From: Pilaira anomala
Lineage: Eukaryota; Mucoromycota; Mucoromycetes; Mucorales; Mucoraceae
Length of the DNA: 64,000 bases
Direction: 5' to 3'
NCBI GenBank assembly: GCA_025716855.1
Contig: JAIXMQ010000003.1
Coordinates: forward strand, 372,001 to 436,000
Positions 54,615-64,000 of the stretch are shown here, in pieces. Under the pieces are notes generated by a model, which was not told the origin of the DNA, searched no databases, and saw nothing but the letters and a program-made list of their open reading frames with translations. Made by a program: the position numbers and the translations under genes. Numbering within the stretch: the first letter of the stretch is position 1; every line of letters starts with the position of its first letter.

Positions 54615-56987
54615 ATGAATAATCACAATGGATCCCACAATAAACCAAACAAGTCTTGTAGTCGACTTCCACTTATACCTTTATCACCTTTGACACAAAC
54701 ATCTATTGAATACGCCAAAGCCCTCGCACAGACTACAAAGTCTTTATCCGAAACAGCAGCAGCGGACTCGGGTGCAACTAATAGCAATATAATTTCATTA
54801 TTAAATAAAGACCTTTCCAAAGAAAGAGAAAATCTAGATCGATTAACAAAAGATATGCAGAATGTTCAGTCTCAGTTTCTTCCTGATCTAAATAATTATG
54901 AAATCGCGAGAGAAATAGCTTATATCAACTGTAGCTTATTTCGTCTGGTTGTTCTTGATAAGACATGGATTTCAAACTTTGACAAGCAATCAAATATTGT
55001 ACCACTTTTGGATTTTCATCGATATTTATCACATTCATTTGCACATCAAGTTATTTATAGTGTTATTGAAGAAGAAGAAGAATCAAGTAAAAAATCGAAG
55101 AAAAGAAAGAGTTTGAATAACAGCAATAATATGATTACACAATTAATTCAGATTGCTTATATTTTATTAAATGTTTATCGTGATTTCTCTGGTTGTACTG
55201 CGATCTTAACGAGTTTACAAATGCCGGAAGTCCAAAGGCTTGAAACACTATGGTCCCAATGTCCAACTAAATTAGTATCTACCTTTAAAGAGTTGGTGCT
55301 CATGTTATCACCAAATAATAACTACGAAGCGTACCATCACCAGCTTTGGTTACACACTGCGCAATTTTTGAACATATCACCACTTAGATCACAAATGGTT
55401 GCAGTCCCGTTTATGCATGCACATCTTACTATGATACGAAATTTAATTCACACACATTCTGCTGTGATAAGTACCAACAAACAAAACGTCGTATTATCCG
55501 ATGCCGGTAAAAAATCATTTGTTTCTGCTATTCACGTTTTAGAATTTTGTCAACAACATTTAAAGATCGATCCAGTAGAATTAGAGAGAACTACTACAGC
55601 TAATAAACGTTTATCAATTCAAAGCAATAATAAGAGAGCAAGCAGTATTTTTAATGGATTAAAACTATCTATTCCTGTTTGTTTAGAGTTGGATAAATTA
55701 CCTAGTAACCCAAATTTGTACCATTGGCTTGTTTCACGTGCTTATTTGAATAGGTCTCAACTGCACCATGAAAGTTTACAAGTAGAGCCTTTAGCTATAG
55801 GTGAAATTGAACTAGAAACAGAAGAGGAATATGATTTGTATTGGGACTTTTTCCGTCATCAAACAGAGTCTGAAGAAAATCAACCACTGGTTGTCGAAGT
55901 CCAGAAAATTCTTCCAAAATTAACAATAGAAGAACAACAAGAAATAATAACAGATCAGACTATTGTGGATGATTTAGTGGTAGTTACACCTGATTCATCA
56001 GCAAAGACGGGAACTTCTTTAAAAAGCGATCAAGTTGCACAAGTCTCTGACAATAACTTGACATTATCAGACCGTCTTGTTCATTCTACCGGTAACAATG
56101 TCACAGCATCAGATAAGAAAAATAACAAGATCTATTGTAATAACAAAGAAGAAGAAGAAGAAGAAGAAGAAGAAGAAGAAGAAGCTGTAGATGATGATGA
56201 CGATGATAACGAAACTGATATTATTATTGAGGAAGAGGATTTGGATAAAATGGCTTCTGATAAAACCACAGTAGTAGATGTCGGACTCAAACTCACGGCA
56301 AATAAACAAGATGCTATACATCAACAAAAGTCAACCATTGTCGAGTCAACTCAAAATAATAGACCCATGACAACCAACAAGCCTTGTCTTTCACCAACTG
56401 CACCAGAGTTCATTCCACAAAGCTATATTCCAACGGAAGATGATATAATCATCCTAACTGAAGTAAATAAGGATATTTTCAAAGAAGACGATGACGAAGA
56501 AGTATGGAAAGGTTATCCAATAGATAACAACAGCTCACAAATGGAACAGAAAATAGAGGAGGAAGATGAAGATGAAGTCTGGAAAGGATATCCACCAGAT
56601 GAAGAAGACGAAGAAGAAGTATGGAAAGGATATCCAGCTCCACAGCAACAACAGCAACAACAGCAACAACAACAACATCAACAACAACAACTAATGAGTC
56701 CAAAAACAATAGATTTATCTACACCTTCAACTCCTCAGGAAGTAGAACAAAATTCCAAGAGTCGTTTTAGCAGTGAAGAATGGAAAGGATACCAAAAGAC
56801 AAGTGAGGAACATGAACATACATCTGGAACTGCTATAAACAAAGAGTATCCAATATCATGGGATAATAACTATAATCAGCTCCATGCTATAGGAAAAGCT
56901 GCTGCAAGAAAAATGCAATATTCCTTATCAAATACAGAAAATCGCAAAAGGCTTCCTTCTTCATTCACACCTTCTGCATCTACTTAA
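54615..56987 (+). CDS. Ras guanine-nucleotide exchange factor (CDC25-like domain)
   Basis: Single exon, 790 aa. The RasGEF catalytic domain lies at about residues 75-290, with DLNNYEIAREIAYINCSLF, VPLLDFHRYLSHSFAHQV, a helix with VYRDFSGCTAILTSLQMPEV, and LRSQMVAVPFMHAHLTMIRN. It should load Ras-family GTPases with GTP. No SH3 or RasGEF-N domain is visible, so it is shorter at the N-terminus than yeast Cdc25. Residues about 430-790 are acidic and low complexity, with a Glu/Asp run near 514-535, a poly-Gln tract near 675-687 and four WKGY motifs (Trp at 631, 656, 670 and 723). A charged loop (EEEEESSKKSKKRKS) interrupts the catalytic domain near residue 155. The target GTPase is not predictable. 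Confidence 0.85.
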   Translation: MNNHNGSHNKPNKSCSRLPLIPLSPLTQTSIEYAKALAQTTKSLSETAAADSGATNSNIISLLNKDLSKERENLDRLTKDMQNVQSQFLPDLNNYEIAREIAYINCSLFRLVVLDKTWISNFDKQSNIVPLLDFHRYLSHSFAHQVIYSVIEEEEESSKKSKKRKSLNNSNNMITQLIQIAYILLNVYRDFSGCTAILTSLQMPEVQRLETLWSQCPTKLVSTFKELVLMLSPNNNYEAYHHQLWLHTAQFLNISPLRSQMVAVPFMHAHLTMIRNLIHTHSAVISTNKQNVVLSDAGKKSFVSAIHVLEFCQQHLKIDPVELERTTTANKRLSIQSNNKRASSIFNGLKLSIPVCLELDKLPSNPNLYHWLVSRAYLNRSQLHHESLQVEPLAIGEIELETEEEYDLYWDFFRHQTESEENQPLVVEVQKILPKLTIEEQQEIITDQTIVDDLVVVTPDSSAKTGTSLKSDQVAQVSDNNLTLSDRLVHSTGNNVTASDKKNNKIYCNNKEEEEEEEEEEEEAVDDDDDDNETDIIIEEEDLDKMASDKTTVVDVGLKLTANKQDAIHQQKSTIVESTQNNRPMTTNKPCLSPTAPEFIPQSYIPTEDDIIILTEVNKDIFKEDDDEEVWKGYPIDNNSSQMEQKIEEEDEDEVWKGYPPDEEDEEEVWKGYPAPQQQQQQQQQQQHQQQQLMSPKTIDLSTPSTPQEVEQNSKSRFSSEEWKGYQKTSEEHEHTSGTAINKEYPISWDNNYNQLHAIGKAAARKMQYSLSNTENRKRLPSSFTPSAST

Positions 56988-57174
56988 TCTATTTTTTTTT
57001 TAACATTTAATTGCTACATATCTGATTTATATATATTTATTTGCAGCATGAAAAATAAAAATAATTTATTCTCTACTGTGTTTGTTATGTACATTTATTA
57101 TGAGTAAAGAGAAATGATATTATTATTGTGTGTGTTGGAATGTCTATAAAATAAATATTTGTGCTTTTTTTATA

Positions 57175-60100
57175 CTAATTTGGAGCTTTTTCCTGGGGAT
57201 TATTTGGTGGGTCTTCCGGTCCCATGTATTGGTTTGTCAAGAAGTCAAATTCTCCAGCTTGTTGAGCTGCTTGATAAACATGATATGGTACCATCATCTT
57301 TGTCGATTTATCTGCAGACCCTTCTTCCTCTTTACGACATATATTTACAGTATTATTCACTAATTTCTTTAGAAATACTCGCGTCGCCTAAATTAAACAT
57401 ATTGGTTAGAGTTTATAAACTTATTACTATTAAAATCTTTACCTGGGTCATGATATTTCCTACGACTAGTCTTTGATTCATAGCAGAAGATAAATCAAAA
57501 TCAGAAGTAGGGCCTTGTAGATTACCATCTTTCCCCAGTAACATGTCATTCGCAATCACACTTTTTAATCGTAATTGACCTACAACTGACCAAATCCAAT
57601 CTAAAGATCGTTCGTTGGCTATATTCATTGTATCTGGATTCACGGTTAAATCTTTAACCATTTCAGATATATCGTTCCTACGTGTCACTTCCTCTTTAGA
57701 GGTATTTGGGACTGAGGCTTCATCCATATCAATATCTATATCCATATCATCATCTATATATGTAAGTGTAAATATTTGGGACATAAACATTTCTTGTAAT
57801 ATATATATATATGTATATTGTTTACCAGAATCTTTCACTTCTTCCCAGCCTGGTTCAAATGTCTCAAGGAGTTTAGTAACACTTGTTGTGCTATTAATTC
57901 CACCATTACGCTTTCTACTATTCCAGCCTTTAGGTCTTCTTGGACAATTATCATCAATAGTTTCATCATGTCCATCACGTACACTTCCACAAAATTTACA
58001 ATAGCCTGGCGCTAAATTTGATTCAACTACGTCCTCTATGGTATCGGATTTTACAGGTGTGTATTTGTTTTTAACGCACCATAAAACGACATCCTTTGTT
58101 GTCAAAGCTTCTGCTGCAAGCCTCAATACATTATCATTTACTTCAAAAGCTCTTTTCTGTGTTTCTAACCGTAGTAGTCGAGCTCGATGCCATTCTAATG
58201 CTTTCCTTTTACCCACAGACCATTTGAAGAACACTTGAGAACTTATCGCACAACTATATGGTAATGCTGTACCGTGAGAGCCTACAGGTAATAACAAATA
58301 ATGAGCTTTTTTCTTTCTCTTTTACTATTTGAAACATTCAAATCTTATTTACCAGCTCGAACAATAGGTAATTTTCTCACACATTCTTTCAAGATACCAC
58401 CCAAAAGACTCATCTTTTGTCTAACTGCCATAGTAGCAGGTGGCTCAATATCTTGTTGTACGGGTATAGAAGAAGGTACTGAACTTATATCTTTAAAGTC
58501 AGTATTTCGATCCAATTCAATCTCAATACTACGTTCGCTTCCCAATAACTGCTTTCCTGAATGAGAGTCATCTAATTTTAAATGATGAATCAAATCTACT
58601 GTTTTGTTTCGCTTCTTATCGACAAAGAATAACTGGATACGGATTGGAAACTCTCCCCAACCCAATCGAGTGAGTTTAAAAGGTGCTTCAGTTACATCTA
58701 CTACATCATTGGGTTTGTAACTAGGATGTAAATGAAATCGTACACAAGTAATAAACGCTGATACTTCTTGTTTTGCTTGTGGTGGTTCTACAACGTAAAT
58801 CATCCATTTATGTGTAAATTGTTTTAAAAGTGGATCGCGACGATCTGTTGGAAAAAAGGATGAGTGAATAAGCTCATTTTTTGGCGCTTATAATCTTTAC
58901 CTGGTGCAATGTATTTACTAACATTACCAATAATGATACGCCTCTTAATATAAAATCGTGAACCAACATCAGCTGTGTTTGCTGAAGACATAGCAGCAGC
59001 AAATGATTCAATTTTAGGTACGCTTAGTTTATCCTCATCCGTTTCTTTATTACTATTACTTTCGTCCGTTTGTTTTTCAGAGATTTGATTAGTAGGAGAC
59101 GCTTCGAACTCTTTTTCTGGTAAGAGCTTTGAAGATTTATCAGGATGGGTATCTTGTAAAGCATTTTGTGTTGTGACAGTGGGTGTATTTGATAATTTGG
59201 ATGAAGGATTTTTTGATGCGTTGTTATTGTCATTATTATCATTAATTGTTATAGGTATATTAGATACATTTTCTAGTTGTGCAGTCGATTGTCTTCTTTC
59301 GTTTTCCAATTCCATATCCACATCTTCTTCGAATACTTTAATTGAAGGCTATAAAAATAAAGTTAATTTTTAATTATAGACTCGTTCTTTTCAATATATT
59401 GTACCCTTTCTAGTTTCTTTTGAAGAGGTCTAATTAATCAAGGAATTTTTCGTTTAGTACAGTTGATATAAAATAAATAAATATATATATATATATATGT
59501 ATATATATTACCTTGCTATGGCAGGAATCATACCCATAGGCCTAGATCTGGCTGGATTGTCTAAAGGAACCTCTGATTCGTCTACAGGTGTACCACATTG
59601 TAACATAATCTGTTCATAGGGTCCAAATTCTAAATTATGTGACAGTCTACAATGATTTAAAAATCCTTGCTGGTTTGCAAAATCATCACGGTGACAAACA
59701 GGACAGGCCAATCTATAAAATATGTTCCGTTTAGTTTCTTGCTGTAAATCGAATTAAAATAAACATATATACCGAACATAGACACCGTCATGCCTTCTAC
59801 CAAATAACTGATTTTTTTCGGGCCCTCTATAAGTCCTTTTTTTAGGTGTTGTGAGAGGTGCATTATTACTCAAGAGCGCTTGAGAACCTCCGTTATAATA
59901 CATGGCAGATCTTCGGGTATAATGAACTGCTTCTGGCATGGATGCAGCTAAGGATTCTATAAAAGCAAAACAATATTTTTTTTAAGAAAAAACGTTTGAT
60001 TTTTGTCATTGTAACTAGGTTATACCATTTTCAACTGCTGCTTTCAAATCTTCTAGTATACTTTCAGCTTTTGTAATTTCTTGCCGAATAGTTGCTGCTT

Positions 60101-60337
60101 CTTTTTGCTTCAAGTATATTTCCAAGTCGAACTGATGATCAATAATGTCAATTATCTTTCGCTTTGTCGATTCATCTTTTTTTTAAAAAAAAACAGAAAA
60201 AAAAATTTACGAAGTTAGAAAATTGACTTTCTCAAATAAAGAGCAAAAAGAAAAGAAAAAAAAAATAGTCAAAATATACCTCTTGGTATTGTCGCAGCAG
60301 TTTTTTTAGGAGGAGGATCTACATTAGGCAGCTCCAT
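57175..60337 (-). CDS. YEATS-domain protein with zinc finger and histone-fold-like C-terminus
   Basis: Spliced model, complement of 57175-57387, 57443-57753, 57826-58281, 58353-58844, 58901-59348, 59405-59429, 59512-59712, 59773-59956, 60026-60175 and 60280-60337 (2538 nt, 845 aa); exon 6 is 25 nt. A coiled helix starts the protein. At about residues 128-165 GRRHDGVYVRLACPVCHRDD and HCRLSHNLEFGP form a zinc finger. The YEATS domain covers about 330-450 (FYIKRRIIIGNVSKYIAPG, then LKQFTHKWMIYVVEPP and FHLHPSYKPNDVVDVTEAPF, with GWGEFPIRIQLFF). CKFCGSVRDGHDE may be another metal site. Residues about 715-790 (LDWIWSVVGQLRLKSVIA, ATRVFLKKLVNN) look like the histone fold of YEATS2. YEATS domains read acylated histone lysines; by analogy this is a subunit of an acetyltransferase complex in the nucleus. 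Confidence 0.85.
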
Positions 60338-60422
60338 GGCTTTTTTATATGTAAAACGCGCGTCAGTTACCAAAATAAAAAGAAAAGAAAAAACAATTGA
60401 AAACAAAAGCAGAAATTATACA

Positions 60423-60458
<36 letters not shown>

Positions 60459-60493
60459 CATTGTAGCACAGTCACAGTGGTCCTGATTTTCTT

Positions 60494-62702
60494 TTATTGC
60501 TGGCTGTCATTCTCCCATAACGAAACTGAGTATCCATCAGCAGACTTGAATAGTCTGATTTGTTCTCTTACATCATCCAACATCTCCAAGGCCATAAGGT
60601 ACATTTCTGTTCCTTCTTTGTTATACATGAGTGAATTTGTCAACATTAATACTACGTCTCTTTCAAATTCAGCTGTAGTTTTAACAATCTAGAAAGCCAA
60701 AGAATCAGTGAAATGCTGCTTTTCAAAAAATGATAAAAAATCACTTACACCATCTCGTACTCTATTCTTAATTGTCTTTAGATAAAGTGGTTGTTTCACA
60801 ACTTTATCATAAAGAGGTGCATAAGATTTTTTGATTGGATTCATAAACATGGTTCCATTCTTATGGTTGGCAATCTCTTGCCATAATAAACTAATATTCT
60901 TTTGCCAAGCTTTTTGCCTTTGGTCATTGTTATTGTTTGGATTTGATCTTCTTTTTTCTATTGCTGATGTAGATGTAGGTGTTGCAGTTTCACTACCCGT
61001 ATAATACTCTTCATCCGGTGTCATCATGTTCAGTTTTGATATAGGTGAAGCTTTTATTTTTTTTTTTAATAAAAATCGATTTTAGGTTAGCAACAATCGA
61101 GTTATTTTGAGTTTTCAAAAATATTTACCAGATTGATCATAATAGCTTCTATGATAGGAAGAGGTAGAAGCTTCAGGTATAACAATGTTTGGTAATTTAT
61201 TACTCATGAGTGATTTATGTTGGTGATTATGTGAATTATTAGAACCAGATGGTGTATCTCTTAATTGGTCTGTAACGATCCCTTCCATGGGTGAGGCCAA
61301 ATTGTTCGTCTTGTTTGTTCTAACTTCTTGCTCATTTTCTGTTTCTGTTGATATGATATCTCCAGTCCCCATGTTACTTTGTTCAAATTGGGTTGTTGTG
61401 TCTTCTATATCTACTTCAGCAACAGATGTCGTGACAGGCTCTGTTGATTTAGTCACTTCATTGATAAGTTCTGTTACCGTGGCATTTTGGTTAGAAGGTT
61501 CAGTTGAAATAGCAACTCGATTAGTCATGTTGATCATTTGAATGGCTTCCGTCAACATGGTAGCCTTGCTTGCAAGTTCGGGAGATATGGACTCCTTATC
61601 GTCCATAGTTATGATATTGGCAGTTTGTGTTGTTAGCGCGACAGGGCTAGTGGTGGGTATAGTAGCAGTAAGAGAAGTTACGGGAGTTGAGCTAGGGCCA
61701 CTTTCAGAGGTGAGATGAGGTGCTGATGGGTGATTTTGTTTTTCATCTGATACATCTTCTGTTTTTATAGGTTGCAACTCCTCTTCTTGCATCAAAATTA
61801 TGTCTGCTTTTTTGGGGGAAGTTGCTTGCTCTACTGAAACTACGTTGCTATCATTACTCATGGGAACAGAACCATCTGAAATGGATGCAAAAACAGCTTG
61901 ACTCTCATTTGACTCATGGTGGGGTGACACCGGGCTACCTTCTTCAAGTCTACATCTCTTTAAATTGTTGCTTGTCGTGATAACTGTTTCACTGGATGTA
62001 CGTTTCATACGATTTTCTAATAAAGCGGTATTTTCTATAACTTTACTTTCACTCAGCGTAATAGCTTTATCTTGACTCGCTGTATTCATAGTCTCCTCAT
62101 TAGCAACAATATCAAATGAATCATTAATTTCTTCTGTTTGATCAGTTAATTCTGAATCATTATTTCGGGACAAAGTAATGTCACTTGAAGAGGACGCCTC
62201 TGATAATTTTTGATCCCATTCTCCAGACTTGATGGACTCAATTTCTTCAGCAAGCTTTCCAAAACTTTCTTCATCCTTTTTCAGGTTTTCTTTTACTTCT
62301 TCGATTCGTTGTAAATACAATTGCCTTGCAATTCTAACAACTACAGGCATATCGTTTTTTAAATCATGGTTTCGATAGAGTTGTCTACAGACTTGTCAAA
62401 AAATTATCTTCCTTTAGATTTGTATTCTGACTTACTTTTCAGCTTCAAGACTTTCAACAAGTAAATAATATTGAAATTGACAATTCTAAATCAAATGATG
62501 AGTTGCTTATTTTTTTTTTTTTTCTTCTTTAAAGACGTTCTACCTTTTGACTAAAGAAATCAGATTGACGTTGTTGAGGTTGAATCAAACCATGTTGTTT
62601 TAACACGCGAGCTACTTGGAACCACATATTTTCTCCATATTTGTATACAGCTTGAGTTAGTAATAATTTTTCAAGTATACTCCATTCGCAGTTATTGGAC
62701 AT
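60494..62702 (-). CDS. BRD8/Bdc1-like bromodomain protein
   Basis: Spliced model, complement of 60494-60688, 60749-61050, 61129-62384, 62436-62485 and 62544-62702 (1962 nt, 653 aa). The N-terminus is the SANT-like part typical of BRD8: NCEWSILEKLLLTQAVYKYG, WFQVARVLKQHG, DFFSQKNCQFQYYLLVE. A helical segment follows (LYLQRIEEVKENLKKDEESF). The middle 400 residues are Ser/Thr/Glu-rich and probably disordered. The bromodomain spans about 530-640: WQKNISLLWQEIANHKNGTM, SYAPLYDKVVKQPLYLKTIK, FERDVVLMLTNSLMYN. BRD8 (human) and Bdc1 (fission yeast) are subunits of the NuA4/TIP60 acetyltransferase and SWR1-related machinery. The acetyl-lysine-binding Asn is present (LMYN). The gene ends 157 bp before the YEATS gene start on the same strand. 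Confidence 0.87.
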
Positions 62703-62864
62703 GTTGGAAAAGATTAAAATACAAAAGGAAAGAAAGAGCGAGAGTGAGAGAAAATAAGTTTTGAAATATTCTGGTATTTTTGTGTGACTTCACATAGGCA
62801 TCAACAATCCTTTTTATTTATGAAAACTCTAAACTATACATATATATTACATGGATGAGATGAT

Positions 62865-63740
62865 TTATTTCTCTTGATCTTCTTCTAAAGCCATAGGCTC
62901 AGAAGGATCGGATGATACGGATTTCCATAAACCTTCCAAATCATATTTTTCTCTCATTTCAGGTGTAAACAAATGTACAATAATACGACCTAAATCAATT
63001 AATAACCATCCAGATTTATCATTTCTTCCTTCAATATGTGGAGAAGGTTGTGATTTTAAAGCATCCGGGTTTGAGCTAATTGCTTTCTTGACCTAAACAG
63101 ATAATTAGAATAAAATTGACTTGACATTTCCCTTTAAATAACTTACCACACTACGAACATGTTCAGCTACACCACTCAAATATTTATCCCCTTTTGCACT
63201 AGAAGCAACAATCATGTAATCAGCCCAATCACACTTTTCTCTAACATCAATCACATGAACATTCTCCATTTTACTCTCTTCTAATAATTTAGTAACAGTC
63301 TCTTCAGTTAATTTTCCAGATTCCATCAATTCCTTTGACACTTCTTGAAGAGCTAAACGATCTTCTAAATGATCTCCAACAGCGCGACGTTGCCATAAAG
63401 GTATAAAATCTGTCTCGGATAACACTTTTTCATCTGAATACTCAGAATCAACAAACCAATCCTTATCTACTTCCTCGTCGTCATCATCGGATTCTGCTGG
63501 ATAAAGTTCAGGATAATCCTTAGGATCAATTGCTTCAAGTTCGTCTTCTTCCTCTTCTCCTTTTGTCTTTTTTTCGCTGTCAGTGTCAGAACGAAGATTT
63601 GAAAAACGGAAACTGCTTTGTGAAAAATTTTGACGCCAAGTTAAGGTAGGTACAATACATACTCGGGCTTGGTGTGTGGCTGCTATACGAAAGACTGGTG
63701 TCTTTAAAGTGAGTGTGGTTAATCTAGCTAAACGGAACAT
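62865..63740 (-). CDS. Mitochondrial ribosomal silencing factor (RsfS/Iojap domain)
   Basis: Spliced model, complement of 62865-63092 and 63147-63740 (822 nt, 273 aa). The N-terminal 60 residues are rich in Arg/Ser/Thr and lack acidic residues (MFRLARLTTLTLKTPVFRIA), as in mitochondrial presequences. An acidic linker (EEEEDELEAIDPKDY) follows. The RsfS/Iojap domain covers about residues 155-260: ENVHVIDVREKCDWADYMIV, SGVAEHVRSVVKKAI, then GWLLIDLGRIIVHLFTPEMR and YDLEGLW. Family members (RsfS, MALSU1, Atp25 N-terminus) bind uL14 of the large ribosomal subunit. They block premature subunit joining or assist mitoribosome assembly. It lies 162 bp upstream of the BRD8-like gene on the same strand. 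Confidence 0.88.
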
Positions 63741-64000
63741 GGCTGAATTATGAAAGAAAAGAATTTTTTTTTTCTTATTACCGTCAGGGCCCCTAATTTA
63801 TGCGTAGTTCACATTTTTATTTCATTTTTTTTAAGAATGTGACCTTGATTATAATGAATTCACTCTCAGAATATCCACACTTCAATGCAATTTTTGACAG
63901 TCTTTTTTTGATCAAGCGTTGTTGTGTTATGCCACCAAATCATAAATAAGCACTGTTCGGCATTCAAGTTCCTTTTCCTTTCCGTTCCAACCAAGTCGAT
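63741..64000. promoter_or_regulatory. Right-edge upstream region of the RsfS gene
   Basis: 260 bp before the RsfS-type gene, up to the window end. It should hold its promoter. No gene start is visible for a neighbour. Confidence 0.4.

Noticed and set aside
57615..58015. Plus-strand frames over the YEATS gene
   Set aside because: Antisense shadows of supported exons, spanning introns without splice logic.
61287..61541. Plus-strand 84-codon frame over the BRD8-like gene
   Set aside because: Antisense of Thr/Ser-rich coding sequence.
1..64000. tRNA, rRNA, snRNA and CRISPR arrays
   Set aside because: Scanning by eye for B-box-like words, U6-like blocks and regularly spaced repeats on both strands found no candidate; a covariance-model search would be needed to be sure.

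Overview
The window looks like a piece of a nuclear chromosome from an early-diverging fungus, most likely a mucoralean (Mucoromycota). The evidence is very AT-rich DNA with long A/T homopolymers, many introns of roughly 45-110 nt with GTAAGT-like donors and TAG/AAG acceptors, and fungal gene families (Cla4-type PAK kinase, Ste12 with zinc fingers, Crz1-like factor, fungal YEATS and BRD8-like proteins). It also carries mobile elements common in this lineage (KDZ/CxC, Tc1/mariner, Crypton). I could not run a search, so the species is not assigned. Spliced models were built by hand; every model listed as a CDS adds up to a whole number of codons from ATG to stop.

Layout. 0-3.7 kb: HMG-box transcription factor (-) and uroporphyrinogen-III synthase (+). 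3.7-9.7 kb: gene-poor, low-complexity DNA with one decayed, coding-like stretch at 5.2-6.4 kb. 9.76-14.2 kb: eIF4G (+) with an unusual Ala/Lys/Asp repeat. 15.2-17.6 kb: Cla4-type PAK kinase (-). 17.6-22.8 kb: a 5 kb gene desert. 22.8-34.9 kb: a compact euchromatic block with a Crz1-like factor (+), a small coiled-coil protein (-), a mitochondrial PPR protein (+), a Ste12-like factor (-), a fasciclin-domain protein (+), ribosomal protein L37 (+), a G-protein alpha subunit (-) and a mitochondrial rhodanese (-).

35.1-43.1 kb: a transposon island with four unrelated element types side by side. They are a decayed KDZ/CxC-like gene, an intact DD34E Tc1/mariner-type transposase, a two-exon gene with a serine-recombinase-like domain, and a broken Crypton (Ndc10-like recombinase plus GCR1_C). 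Inverted and tandem repeats lie between them.

44-64 kb: F-box protein (-), OPA3-like protein (-), amidophosphoribosyltransferase (+), mitochondrial methionyl-tRNA synthetase (-) and a Ras-GEF with repeated WKGY motifs (+). These are followed by a tight same-strand run of a YEATS/zinc-finger/histone-fold protein, a BRD8-like bromodomain protein and a mitochondrial RsfS-type ribosome silencing factor (all -).

How the genes fit together: several encode signalling parts that in other fungi serve morphogenesis and mating (G-alpha, PAK, Ras-GEF, Ste12, HMG-box factor, Crz1). Others are housekeeping (heme, purine, translation, mitochondrial gene expression). The two chromatin genes at the right end probably belong to acetyltransferase/remodeller complexes. 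No tRNA, rRNA, snRNA or CRISPR array was recognised.
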